Assembly: GCA_958510825.1 (NCBI GenBank)
Contig: OY294044.1
Span: 106,058,893-106,122,892 of the forward strand
DNA from: Brachypterus glaber
Taxonomy: Eukaryota > Arthropoda > Insecta > Coleoptera > Kateretidae
Direction of reading: 5' to 3'
Length of the DNA: 64,000 bases
Part shown: piece after piece, positions 33,973-46,765 of the stretch
How the letters are laid out: every line of letters starts with the position of its first letter
Numbering within the stretch: position 1 is the stretch's first letter
Position numbers and translations under genes: made by a program
Notes under the pieces: generated by a model
The model's input: the letters and a program-made list of their open reading frames with translations, nothing else
Told to the model about the DNA's origin: nothing
Databases searched by the model: none

Positions 33973-34261
33973 TAAAAAAATATTGGAGTATATTTACCAC
34001 TCCCTCAGGAGGGTGCAAGTTTAAGCGCCTTATTCACGGTGGGTTCGAAGTGATTCTAACTAAAATGCTCGCTACCTTAAAAAAATTCTATTAAGGGATC
34101 GAATGTTACTAAAAATACAAAAATAAAAGCAATCGCTTGACCCATTTTCTTTTTAATGGGGAAAACCGGAAAAACTTGAAATTGTCAAGCAAAACATTAA
34201 GCGTTTTCTCAAATGACTTGAAATTTTTTAAATATAGTCCTTATATACTACTTAAGTTGTG

Positions 34262-36258
34262 GTACATCTACATATAAACAATATATGCAATTCTGTGTCT
34301 AGATTACTAGGATTTATTGTTCGTAACACCAGGTCATTTAACTCGCCAGCTTGTCTAAAATCTCTATATTTTAGCCTTGTAAGATCCAGATTAGAATACG
34401 CATCTTTGATATGGTATCCAATTTATGAGAGTCAAAAAAATCAAATTGAGTCAGTTCAACGAAAATTTTGAAAAATGTTAAATTACAGAATTGAAAAAAT
34501 TTATCCCCCACAAGGTCAATAATATCTATTAAACAAATACGATATACTCACCTTAGACGTACGTAGAAAAAATGCTTCATTATGTTTTTTAGTCAATCTC
34601 TTAGGAAATAAAATTGACTGCATATATTTACTAAGTAAAATAAATTTTCTAGTCCCCCGTGGTAACTCAAGACAACACGGTTCACCTGGGCGATTTTAAA
34701 TAAAAATTTCGTGGACCCCTACATTTTTTGGACTAAAACATAACTGATGACATCAGAAATCAATTCCCATTTGAAAGAAAATCGTAAAAGATACTCTTTT
34801 TTAGACAGATAAAAAAACGTTTTTTTGAGTAAGAAGGTGTGTCAAAAAATCGCGATTTTCAAAACCAAAAACGCTCTCTGGGTTAAAAGTTGCTCCTTAG
34901 TAAAAAACAGTGGCCACTCAAAAATAAGCCAAATCGATAAATGTTTAGAGGTAGCTCAAAGCACTCAAACTTAAAAAAAATCGGTACCTGTTTTTCGGAT
35001 AAAAACTGATACCGATAAAAATTGAGGAAATTTTGGAGGGTTTCTTTGATAATATTTAGAAACAATACTAAATTTAAGAACTAAAACAATTATATCCCCC
35101 CTCCCCTTAAGTTAGAATATGAAAAAATCGACAATTATTTGAAGATTTCTCGAAAATTTAATTTTTGCAAGTTTTTAAAAGTGCATAAAAATAGTTTAAA
35201 TAAAAATACATGACTACAGAAAACATAATTTTTTTCCTCAAGTTGAGTAAAAAATAGATTTCGATTAGAAACCGGGTGGATTTTCTGTTTTTTGCCTAAA
35301 ACTTTTTTCGGTGTACTTTTTTTTGATTTTTTGCTTGGAATACTACTTCTTTATGTAAAAATACACAAAAAAGTTTCAGTGGTTTAACATCGCAGGTTTA
35401 ACCGTTTTAAAGATAAATGCATTTAAAAGTAAATTTTTACGCAGGAAGAACCAAAAATAAAACAATTAAAAAATATAAAGCAAAAAACAAATATTTTAGT
35501 AATGAGTGGTTATTTAACATTAAAAAGAGAGAAAAAGTTTATATGCACCTTGGTCAAAAAATCATTCCTAAGGAAGTAATGTCCTTTTAAATATGCCCAT
35601 TTTCAATAAATGTTCGCAAAATCTTCAAATAATTGGCGATTTTTTTATGTTCTAACTTAAGGGAAGGGGAAATATATTTTTTTTAGTTTTCTCACAATTA
35701 GTATTGTTTATAAATATTACCAAAGAAACCCTCCAAAATTTCCTTAATTTTATATACAATCACTTTTTATCCGAAAAACAGATACCGATATTTTTCAAAG
35801 TTTGAGTGCTTTGAGCTACCTCTAAACATTAATCGATTTGGCTCATTTTTGAGTGGCCACAGTTTTTTACTAAGGAGCAACTTTTGAGCCAGAGAGCGTT
35901 TTCGTTTTCGCAAATCGGAATTTTTTGACACACCCTATTACTCAAAAAAAAATGTTTTTTTATCTTTCTAAAAAAGTGTATCTTTTACGATTTTCTTTCA
36001 AATGGAAATTGATTTCTTATGTCATCAGGTATGTTTTAGTCCAAAAAATGTAGGGGTCCACGAAATTTTTATTTAAAATCGCCTAGGTGAACCGTGACAA
36101 GTAGGCACATTTTCTATCTCTTCTGCCAGGACTAATATTCTTTACAAATCTTCGGCGTATATCATGTGCAATAATTTCAATTGCTTAAGCAATGATATTG
36201 ATATTAATTTTAGTGGTCTAGGTCAAATTCTTTATAGTGAAAATCCTAATCCCGCATA
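34262..36258 (+). pseudogene. LINE reverse transcriptase C-terminus, interrupted
   Basis: The first block reads SVSRLLGFIVRNTRSF and LVRSRLEYASLIWYP, typical of the region downstream of the polymerase domain in Jockey/R1-like LINEs. It has stops near 34471 and 34506. The block up to 34675 ends INFLVPRGNSRQ. The rest resumes at 36101 with TFSISSARTNILYKSSA and ends in a stop at about 36258. Leaving out 34676-36096 and one copy of the 4-bp duplication keeps the frame across the junction. The copy was therefore already truncated but still readable there when the foldback element landed. Confidence 0.8.
34676..36096. mobile_element. 1.4-kb foldback element with 500-bp arms and 4-bp duplication
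   Basis: Ends CACGGTTCACCTGGGCG and its near-complement CGCCTAGGTGAACCGTG, with arms of about 520 bp pairing around a loop near 35200-35570. ACAA occurs directly outside both ends (34672-34675, 36097-36100). CAC termini with a 4-bp duplication recall the Chapaev group of cut-and-paste transposons; this is inference. No transposase is encoded. Confidence 0.85.
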
Positions 36259-36710
36259 ATATTTTTTATTAATATTTTATTTGTATTTATTGATAGATAT
36301 ATTTTGTATTTTTCCAATGCAAAAATTTATTTATGTGTATATTTTGTATCATATATGTAGATGTTTATATATACTTGTCCTGTCATTGGTGTATACTGTT
36401 GGTCAATAAAGATTATTATTATTATTATTATTATTATAAAAATCAACAAAATTCCGCTTTATTAATACACTAAAAAATGTCGTAAATCCCAAAAAAAACG
36501 TGTTTTTTATATACACTTGATAATTTTGTCGTAACGGTGACTATTTTCCAAAAATTTCTTATTACAAAAATTAAAGAGCATTAAATGATCTTCAATTTGC
36601 TTTTTTAATTTTAAAAATCGGAAAAAGGCTGAACGAATACTATCTGTTGTTTTATTTTATGTTTTTCTTTTTCAGAAAGTGAAGAATTTATTTCAGTTGT
36701 TTGCTTATTA

Positions 36711-37449
36711 TACTATTCACAGGGCCTGCGCTAGAATTATATTATACGGTTACCAATTAAAAAAAAAAAAACAGAAATCTTCTTAGACAAAAAGTTCTTG
36801 GATATAAATTTGTTTCATGAAAAAATAAGCAACTTTTTTTTTGAAATGTCCGTCTGTCCGATGTCATAATTTGGGAGAACGATAACTTAAGAAAGAATAA
36901 TCCGATCAACTTGAAATTTTCAGAAAAAAACAATCAACGAGAGGAAGAAAGTAATTATTAACAATTAATAACATTTTTTTAATTGAAACGGGGGTCGTGT
37001 GATACATTATTTAATGCTTATAAAATTCTCTATTAAACCATATAATTTAATTTTTTTTAAAACATGTTTTTTAGAGTTTTAATTTTTCATTTTTTTTTGC
37101 TAAAAAATTAAATTTTTTAAGATTTTTGTTGTAAATTTTTATTTATATCCATTAAAATTAGTTTAATAGTATAAATTGTCAAAAATACCTATTTTTAACC
37201 CTATTTTAAACCCCCAAAAAAAATTGAAAATATATGGTCGAATGGAGAATTTTATAAGCTTCCCTTTCTTTTAAAGAAATCCCCCCACATTTTGAAAGCC
37301 GAAAATATAAAATATATGCAAAGTTGTCTTATTTACGAGTAAAATTTTAAGTCGATATCTCAACTGGTTCCAGAAGTTAAGAGGGGGGGGGGTTATTTTT
37401 TACCGCACGTTATAATGGAATGCGTAGCATTACATATTTTCACGGCTTG
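36711..37449 (+). repeat. AGCGC/GCGCT family copy with nested element
   Basis: Begins TACTATTCACAGGGCCTGCG and ends TGGAATGCGTAGCATTACAT...CACGGCTTG. A degraded copy of the TIR element at 19883 lies inside (about 36985-37410). Confidence 0.65.
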
Positions 37450-37616
37450 TTCTCTTCGTATCCTTTATATATTAGTTTATTTTTATTATTATTATTATTA
37501 ATTTGTTAGTTAGATTTTTATAAAACAGCGTCATGGAGAGCCCCAAATAAGCTTTAAGCTTGTGGTAGGGGGCTCTCAATTAATTTTGAGCATGATAAAT
37601 ATTCTGGAATGACGAT

Positions 37617-38040
37617 CATCAATGGAGCTCTCTACAACTAGAATTATGAAACAAAAGACGTCTACCCTATCTCTATCTCATTTGTGGTACACTTTCCAGT
37701 CAACCAAATAAATACTGTATTTGTTTTTCATACAACAAATACAGTATTTATTTGATTGGCCGGAAAGTGTAGCACTGAGCGGCACGAACGAATATAGCTA
37801 ATGTGAATCTGTAGAATAAGATAATTCCACTAAAATTTAGATGGCGCCAGTAATTTCTTTAATAAAAATAATATAGTTACACTTTTCGCCCGGCCAAGTA
37901 AATATTGTATTTGTTCAACAAAGAACAATACAGAATTTGTTTGGTTGGGTGGAAGTGGGAGTGTATGTATGTCTTCTATCCTTTTTGGGTAGAACTTTTG
38001 TCCCTGTTTAATCTAACGGAAGAAATCGCCATTAGGTACC
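37617..38040 (+). repeat. Dispersed repeat with two hairpins, copy 3
   Basis: Same order as 18290-18725 on the opposite strand. The AATACTGTATTTGTT/AACAAATACAGTATT palindrome is at about 37705-37755. Confidence 0.75.
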
Positions 38041-38853
38041 ATATTACCCCATATTCAGCCCGGCAGCTTTTTCCTTATGTAGTATATTATAGTATTCCTG
38101 ATTCTTTTTTAGAATTCATGCATTTTTCTATCTGCGTCTTTTCATGAAAATATGGCGATTTTTGAATTTTACAACAAATTTTGACTGTTTCGTGTGCCAT
38201 AAATGAAGGTAAAAATAAGTTTTTTTCAAACATTTCGTTTAATTTTTAATTTAATTTATATAAAATAAAATGTACTTTAAGAAAAATTCATATATATATA
38301 TAATATTTCATATCATTCTAAACTTAGGGCATTATTTTATTCTACACACAGTAAAATCTATAAATTAAAAAATGATTGTTGGATATGCTTTTTACAGTAA
38401 AAAACTAAACATTTTTGTAAATAAAAGTTACCAGAGTAAAAAGGAATATTAGTTTTTTTATTTTAACACTTTATCAAAAAAAAAATCTTTGAAAATCGTG
38501 CTCTTGACAGTGTAACTTAAAAACAAAAGACAGTTTAAAACTTTTAATAGTATGGATCAATGGGTAACTTGATCAATTATATATGACATAAGTTTCATTT
38601 TAATATTTGGAATAATAAGGTCAATAAACGTCTGATCGGTCTTAGTTGGGACACCCTGAATATATATGTGTATTTTTTTTTCATCACGGACAAGATAAAC
38701 TTTGTATATTTTTTTTTATTCGAAAGTACCCTTAAGAGACTTTTACTATTAAGTATTTAAATTGCTGTTGATGTTTAAATTACATATGTGATACAAATAA
38801 AAATAAAGTTGTGCCATTTAAAAAATAACTCAGTAATGTGTCATTGCGTACTT
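38041..38853. other. AT-rich intergenic
   Basis: No gene. GGGACACCCTGAATATATAT near 38650 looks like an isolated TIR end. Confidence 0.4.
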
Positions 38854-39498
38854 ATACTATTCACAGCGCCTGCGCTAGAATAGTATTATATGATAGTTTC
38901 GAATTTCCCAAAATCGCCAAAAAACGTCCTAGACAAAAAATTCCTGGATACAAATGTGTTTCATGAAAAAATAAGAAACTTTGATAATTTCCGTCTGTCC
39001 GTCTTTCTGTCTGTCCGTCTGTCCGTCTGATGTCACTATTTTTATAAACACGATAACTCAAGAACAAATGATCCGATCTATTCCAAAATTTTAGGAAAAA
39101 TCAGGTTCTATGAGGGGGAAATCCCTATTATTTTTCAAAGTAATTCTCCCAAAAACAAAAAAGTTATGGGGGGTTAAACTTAAAAAAAAAATATCATTAT
39201 TTTTTCAAAATTTTTTCATTTTTTCAAAAAGAAATTTAAAAAATGAAACTTTTGATTTTTTTTTAAATTTTATTTCAATTTTTTGTTTTCGCAAAAAGAA
39301 AATTAAAAAAAATTGAAAATTTTAAAGTATTTTTCGATTTTTTTTTTTATTTTTTTTTTGAATTCTTCGTTAAAAAAAAAAAGATTTTTTGAAATTTATT
39401 TGAACATTTTTTTTTTTAAATATTTGGGAAAATTCAATATACATTTACTGTGAATAGTATATAATGGAATGCGTAGCACTACATATCTTCACGGCTTG
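38854..39498 (+). repeat. AGCGC/GCGCT family, fullest copy
   Basis: Starts TACTATTCACAGCGCCTGCG, contains GTCCGTCTGTCCGTCTGATG and CACGATAACTCAAGAACAAA, and ends GAATGCGTAGCACTACATAT...ACGGCTTG. Other copies: 12196 (minus), 25088, 32829, 36711, 54042. The class is not known. Confidence 0.7.
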
Positions 39499-39885
39499 TT
39501 TTTTTATTATTATTATTCTCCACTACGTCAAATAGGTTTCTTAGAATATATTTTCTATAAATTAAAGTTTACAGTTATAATTAATTAAATTTAACTAATT
39601 ATTGACTATGCTTAAAGCATGTCATATAATTAATCTTAATTAATAATTATTAATTATATATGAGGCATCTAGAAGCCAACGCATATAATTACGTAAATGT
39701 TACCCTTAGCACGTCTGCACAAAACAAAAAAAACCATTTTCAAAAATGTGTCCTAGCTACAAAAAATTACATTTTTCTACGGCCGTACGCAAAGTTGCAT
39801 TTTGCGAGATAATTTATTGTAATTTACTCTACACAAAATAGATCATTTCCATTCAGTTACTTTGCGCATTGTTTAAATTAATAGT

Positions 39886-40405
39886 ATATTAAAGTACTAG
39901 TTTCATAACATAAGTTTTTAGCGCACGAGTACAAGTTTAGAAAACGAGCCGCTTGCGGTGAGTTTTCTAAAGTGATAGTGCGCTAAAAACGTGTTATGAA
40001 ACGAGTGCTTTATACAATTTTTTCTATTTTGCTCTGAAATTAAAAAAAACTTATATTTAAATTGATGACTGATTTAGGGATTTTTGTTTCGAATTGGCAT
40101 TACATTTTTCGCCATGTTTAAAATTCTAAGAACGAATATTATTTTGATATATTTTATAGTAATTTCTTCTCTTTTCCACTGCAAGTAACCAAGCCACAAT
40201 TTTAAGCGTTAAAACCTAACCTAAACACAAAATTTTGTAAAAAATTAAACTTTAAACCGACGTTCACAATTGCACGGCAAACGTCAAGAGATAGACTTTT
40301 GTCTGTTGCCAACCGAAAAGAAAAAAAAAACTAGAGACCTCTTATGGGCCTACAAGAACACGCAAAATGAGTGTGATTATGAGCTTATAAGAGTCGCAAA
40401 ATAGA
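39886..40405 (-). mobile_element. 500-bp element with terminal hairpin, copy
   Basis: Reverse-orientation copy of 33463-33972, with the hairpin at 39918-39995 (tip CCGCTTGCGG) and the far end AGAGTCGCAAAATAGAA. Confidence 0.7.
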
Positions 40406-40609
40406 AAAACAAATGAAAAATTCGAATAAAGTTGATCATTCTTGTTAGATCGGAACGACTCGGCGCTCCCGAGCAAGGGCGTATCCAGGATTTTTTTTCG
40501 GAGGGGGCTCAACACATTTTTTTCCCAAATCTGGAAAATAATTAAAATGGTGCCGCAGGCGAAAATTTTTGCATATGTTTTTTTAATTAACTAAAATGGC
40601 CAATTAATA

Positions 40610-41570
40610 TCGGAAAAATTAGTAAAAATGGGTTTTCGAGGATGCTATAACCGAATCTGTTTATAAAACTTAAAAATTTAAAATGACGAATCCAATATGG
40701 CGGTCAAACCTGTTAGATGTTATTGGATTCTGATGAAAATTGGTATCCAGAGGTTTTCGAGGAGGCTGAAACCAAATCTATTCTTAAAAATTAAAAATGG
40801 AGGATCAAATATGGCGGCAAAATCTGTAAAATTTCATGGGATTCTGATGAAAATTGTTATTCAAGGGTTTTCGAGGATGCTGAAACCGAATCTTTTTTTA
40901 AGAATTAAAAATTTAAAATGGCAGATCCAATATGGCGGCCAAATCTGTTAGATTTTATTGGACTTTGATGAAAATTGCTATTCGGGGGTTTTTGAGGATG
41001 CTAAAACCGTATTTGTTTTTAAAATGATATTTGTATCAATTTACATCATCTCAGTTATCTATTTCAGAATCGTAAAAAACCCTTAAATCCGTATTTTCAT
41101 CCGAATTCAATAAAATTTAACTCATTTTGCCGCCCTATTGGATCCGCCGTTTTTAATTTTGAATTTTTAAAACAAGATTTTGTTTAAGCTTCCTCAAAAA
41201 CCCCAGAATGACAATTTTTATTCGAATCCAATAAAATTTTACAGATTTTGCCTTCATATTAGATCCGCCATTTTGAATTTTAAATTATTAAAAACATATT
41301 CGGTTTCAGCATCCTCAAAAACGTCTGAATAGCAAATTTTCATCAATATCCAATGAAATATAATAGATTTGGCCGCCATATTGAATCCGCCATTTTGAAT
41401 TTTGAATTTTTAAAAATTGAATCGTTTTCAGCATCCTGGAAACCTCCTGAATACCAATTTCCATCAGATCCAATAAAATTTTACAGATTGGATCCGACAT
41501 TTTGAAATTTTAATTTTTAAAAACAGATTCGGTTTCAGCATCCTCAAAAACCCCTTGTTACTAATTTTTA
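40610..41570. repeat. Palindromic minisatellite, units of about 120 bp
   Basis: About three and a half direct units (GGTTTTCGAGGATGCTGAAA) up to 41020, then about four inverted units (TTTCAGCATCCTCAAAAACC) from about 41080. Units carry ATGGC-GATCCAATATGGCGG. The ORFs through it are incidental. Confidence 0.85.
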
Positions 41571-41741
41571 CTATATTACGACCAAGAGCGGAGTTTGGCC
41601 AAAAACGAAGTTTTACTCAAAAAGTATATGTAATGCTACACAAAAGATCAATTTATTTGCTTATACAAAAAGTCCAAACGGGCAAAAACGTGCATCTAGG
41701 CATTAAAGTACTTAGTGTAGGCTACCAAATGACGTATGGTA

Positions 41742-42542
41742 GGGGAAGACGGTGTTAACTGGGCCGCTTTTTTTCATATCGAGTTTTTGAAAAAACTGTA
41801 AACAATTTTCAAATATTTTCTATAGAAAAAAGTAGATTAATACTATAGTTAGTACATATTAATACTTCAGAAAAATATTATTTATATAAAAAAAGTTATT
41901 AACGATAAACCAGTTGACCCCGCTGGACCAGTTAACCCCATAGGGCAGGGTTAACTGGTCCACTAACAAAAATGTATTGTATTGTAATTATTGTGAATAA
42001 AAACGATTTGAAATCAAATAAAATTTATTTCTAACATAAAAATAGACAACATATGTTAAATATTAGATATATCTGAGGGTTAACTGGTCCGGGGTTAACT
42101 GGACATGGCCCAGTAAACCCCGGACTAATTAATATTGACATAAGTGGTCCAGTTAACCCCGAACCAGTTAACCCTGAGTGACACCACTGAATAAAATCAT
42201 AAAATTTTATTACTTAATAAGATATTAGAAGGCGGAAATTATGCAGAATAATTAATAAAATACTCAGTATATTAGGTAAAATATTAGTCTAGATCCTCCT
42301 ATTAATAAAAAGGTATTAATTAAAAAATAAAAGTTAAGGTAAATACCCACTTTTCATCGAAAAAAAATAACTTTCTTTACTATAACTTACACGTGGTCAA
42401 CACGGTCCGTCATAATACTTTAAACAATACTACTAACTAAATATCACTAGAATTTGCCCTAAGGCGCCAATACTAATAAAAAAAGTTGATAAAATCCAGG
42501 TGGACCAGTTAACCCTGTGGTCCAGTTAACCCTGACTTCCCC
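41742..42542. mobile_element. 801-bp TIR element rich in GTTAAC motifs
   Basis: GGGGAAGACGGTGTTAACTG at 41742 and the inverse of GGGGAAGTCAGGGTTAACTG at 42542, flanked by TA. The motif GGTTAACTGG (or CCAGTTAACC) recurs throughout in both orientations. No protein is recognised. Confidence 0.8.
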
Positions 42543-45342
42543 TATTTAAAAATCGGTAGCGTTATGCAAAGTTATTTTACATTGAAAGTGGAAATTTTGT
42601 TTAAATTATTACCACCCCTTGGATACGCCTTTGCTCACGAGATCGAACGAGACACAGAGCAATGTTGCAGGATTTCTTATTTTTTTCTGAAATTATATTT
42701 TCTCTATTATTTTTAATAGAAAAATAAATGTAAAATATATTCGTTATTTTAAAATTACTTAGATTAACCAGTTGACCCCGCTGGACCAGTTAACCCCATA
42801 GGGCAGGGTTAACTGGTCCACTAACAAAAATGTATTGTATTGTAATTATTGTGAATAAAAACGATTTGAAATCAAATAAAATTTATTTCTAACATAAAAA
42901 TAGACAACATATGTTAAATATTAGATATATCTGAGGGTTAACTGGTCCGGGGTTAACTGGACATGGCCCAGTAAACCCCGGACTAATTAATATTGACATA
43001 AGTGGTCCAGTTAACCCCGAACCAGTTAACCCTGAGTGACACCACTGAATAAAATCATAAAATTTTATTACTTAATAAGATATTAGAAGGCGGAAATTAT
43101 GCAGAATAATTAATAAAATACTCAGTATATTAGGTAAAATATTAGTCTAGATCCTCCTATTAATAAAAAGGTATTAATTAAAAAATAAAAGTTAAGGTAA
43201 ATACCCACTTTTCATCGAAAAAAAAAAATCTTTCTTTACTATAACTTACACGTGGTCAACACGGTCCGTCATAATACTTTAAACAATACTACTAACTAAA
43301 TATCACTAGAATTTGCCCTAAGGCGCCAATACTAATAAAAAAAGTTGATAAAATCCAGGTGGACCAGTTAACCCTGTGGTCCAGTTAACCCTGACTTCCC
43401 CTATTTAAAAATCGGTAGCGTTATGCAAAGTTATTTTACATTGAAAGTGGAAATTTTGTTTAAATTATTACCACCCCTTGGATACGCCTTTGCTCACGAG
43501 ATCGAACGAGACACAGAGCAATGTTGCAGGATTGCTTATTTTTTTCTGAAATTATATTTTCTCTATTATTTTTAATAGAAAAATAAATGTAAAATATATT
43601 CGTTATTTTAAAATTACTTAGATTAACCAGTTGACCCCGCTGGACCAGTTAACCCCATAGGGCAGGGTTAACTGGTCCACTAACAAAAATGTATTGTATT
43701 GTAATTATTGTGAATAAAAACGATTTGAAATCAAATAAAATTTATTTCTAACATAAAAATAGACAACATATGTTAAATATTAGATATATCTGAGGGTTAA
43801 CTGGTCCGGGGTTAACTGGACATGGCCCAGTAAACCCCGGACTAATTAATATTGACATAAGTGGTCCAGTTAACCCCGAACCAGTTAACCCTGAGTGACA
43901 CCACTGAATAAAATCATAAAATTTTATTACTTAATAAGATATTAGAAGGCGGAAATTATGCAGAATAATTAATAAAATACTCAGTATATTAGGTAAAATA
44001 TTAGTCTAGATCCTCCTATTAATAAAAAGGTATTAATTAAAAAATAAAAGTTAAGGTAAATACCCACTTTTCATCGAAAAAAAAAAATCTTTCTTTACTA
44101 TAACTTACACGTGGTCAACACGGTCCGTCATTATACTTTAAACAATACTACTAACTAAATATCACTAGAATTTGCCCTAAGGCGCCAATACTAATAAAAA
44201 AAGTTGATAAAATCCAGGTGGACCAGTTAACCCTGTGGTCCAGTTAACCCTGACTTCCCCTATTTAAAAATCGGTAGCGTTATGCAAAGTTATTTTACAT
44301 TGAAAGTGGAAATTTTGTTTAAATTATTACCACCCCTTGGATACGCCTTTGCTCACGAGATCGAACGAGACACAGAGCAATGTTGCAGGATTGCTTATTT
44401 TTTTCTGAAATTATATTTTCTCTATTATTTTTAATAGAAAAATAAATGTAAAATATATTCGTTATTTTAAAATTACTTAGATTAACCAGTTGACCCCGCT
44501 GGACCAGTTAACCCCATAGGGCAGGGTTAACTGGTCCACTAACAAAAATGTATTGTATTGTAATTATTGTGAATAAAAACGATTTGAAATCAAATAAAAT
44601 TTATTTCTAACATAAAAATAGACAACATATGTTAAATATTAGATATATCTGAGGGTTAACTGGTCCGGGGTTAACTGGACATGGCCCAGTAAACCCCGGA
44701 CTAATTAATATTGACATAAGTGGTCCAGTTAACCCCGAACCAGTTAACCCTGAGTGACACCACTGAATAAAATCATAAAATTTTATTACTTAATAAGATA
44801 TTAGAAGGCGGAAATTATGCAGAATAATTAATAAAATACTCAGTATATTAGGTAAAATATTAGTCTAGATCCTCCTATTAATAAAAAGGTATTAATTAAA
44901 AAATAAAAGTTAAGGTAAATACCCACTTTTCATCGAAAAAAAATAACTTTCTTTACTATAACTTACACGTGGTCAACACGGTCCGTCATAATACTTTAAA
45001 CAATACTACTAACTAAATATCACTAGAATTTGCCCTAAGGCGCCAATACTAATAAAAAAAGTTGATAAAATCCAGGTGGACCAGTTAACCCTGTGGTCCA
45101 GTTAACCCTGACTTCCCCTATTTAAAAATCGGTAGCGTTATGCAAAGTTATTTTACATTGAAAGTGGAAATTTTGTTTAAATTATTACCACCCCTTGGAT
45201 ACGCCTTTGCTCACGAGATCGAACGAGACACAGAGCAATGTTGCAGGATTGCTTATTTTTTTCTGAAATTATATTTTCTCTATTATTTTTAATAGAAAAA
45301 TAAATGTAAAATATATTCGTTATTTTAAAATTACTTAGATTA
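41905..45342. repeat. Four tandem copies of an 858-bp unit
   Basis: CAGTTGACCCCGCTGG starts at 41911, 42769, 43628 and 44487 (spacing 858-859). Each unit is the element 41742-42542 minus its left end plus about 225 bp of the right flank. The units are almost identical, differing mainly in one poly-A run and single bases. The duplication is therefore recent, or partly an assembly artefact. Confidence 0.95.
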
Positions 45343-45616
45343 GGAACTAATTACTCTACTTTTATGTAAAAATTAATTACTAATTACTAATTTTTAATTT
45401 ATTGCTTGTGTTGGATTTTTGGCAACTTCGGTATGGTTCGTGATTTTAGCGTTAAATTAAATTGTTAAATTATAAAGAAATCCATATGGAATATCCATAT
45501 TATGGATGGATCGAAGATAATTACTGCAAATGAAGCAACTTCGGAATTATTACCACAAAAATGCAGATTAAAGTACGAAACAGTTTACATGTATTGTACT
45601 TAGAAACCAAACCAAA

Positions 45617-46150
45617 CTTTTACCTCAAGAAGGGGCATGATGAAATCTACCGTATGCTTTGTTTGAGGCGTGAACCAACTACGGTGAGGGGCTGGTGGGG
45701 AGTGACTGTTGTTTACACTTAGTACGCGTAAAGAGAGAGAAAGAATGTGTAAACTCACAGTCTAATGTCGTAAAATGACTGACAGGGGTACAGTGTTGCC
45801 GATTGGAAACATATACTTTGGATATTTTATTGTAAATTTTAAGAAACATTAGTTCTGTATGAGTTTTATATGAACTAGTAGTTTAATTTTAATAGATTAA
45901 AATATACTATATTATTAAACATAATTATAGTATACAAAATAAAGTTTTTTACATTTTTAATTTAAGTATAATGATTTGAATTCATGATAAGATGGAAACT
46001 ACGCAACATCGCTACTAGGTAGCCTGAAAGTCGACTAGCGACATCTACATTTTACACCTCAAAGCTGATCGCGTTTCTGTTAGTAAATAAACAAACAAAA
46101 AGATGACACATTCATAAACATTGGTCTGAAATTACTTCTTGAGGTAAAAG
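45617..46150. mobile_element. Possible 534-bp inverted-repeat element
   Basis: CTTTTACCTCAAGAAG at the left and CTTCTTGAGGTAAAAG at the right are perfect 16-bp inverted ends. The interior is non-coding and not palindromic. No clear target duplication. Confidence 0.5.
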
Positions 46151-46532
46151 TTCTTTGTTAGAAACGTACTAAAAATGCAAAAAACATAATACTGGCATAT
46201 TTATCTGAAAAAAGTTAAATTGTTGAGCCATCTACTCTTTAATCTGTATTCTCTATACTTAAAAATATTGCTAAATTATTAAATTTTAAAAAAATATTTT
46301 TTAAATTTAAATTTTTTGGGCCGTAGAAAAAATAGTGTGTGCAACTAGAGCACGGAAATTGTGTACTTTGCGCTCTAGTTGCACAAATAGGTAACTGTCT
46401 ATTAACACAAAATAGTTTTTGGATTATAATTTTTACTTGCCCACGGTAAATGAATATCTCGTTCCGCACAGTGATTATGATACATTTAGGACATATAAGA
46501 GATCTCTTTCATAATCTTAACAATAATTATAA

Positions 46533-46693
46533 ATTACATCTGCACTTAGTGCTACTAAGAGTGCCGATGTATTGAAATCTTCGCCGAAAAGTCAAAATCT
46601 TTGACCACGTTTTTTTCACATTTCTCGACGTTTTAGACCATTCTGAGTCGAAATCAGTAAAAAAATTTTTTGCGTCCGTCCGTCCGTCCGTCC

Positions 46694-46765
<72 letters not shown>

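Larger units (their letters stand above)
34262..36438 (+). mobile_element. 5'-truncated LINE, split by a foldback element
   Basis: C-terminal LINE coding sequence followed by a 3' end GGTCAATAAAG and ATT repeats (36411-36437). Interrupted at 34676-36096. The 5' end falls in the reverse transcriptase region, as in ordinary 5' truncation. Confidence 0.85.
33067..36745. repeat. Segmental tandem duplication, unit B
   Basis: Counterpart of 30900-32860, enlarged by the LINE at 34262-36438 with its nested foldback element. The flanks GTGGTA (before) and CAACAAAATTCCGCTTTATT (after) are contiguous, with small changes, in unit A at 32550-32582. That confirms the LINE insertion site. Confidence 0.8.

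Noticed and set aside
40697..41500. ORFs of 84 and 61 residues in the 40-41 kb region
   Set aside because: Incidental readings of the palindromic minisatellite.
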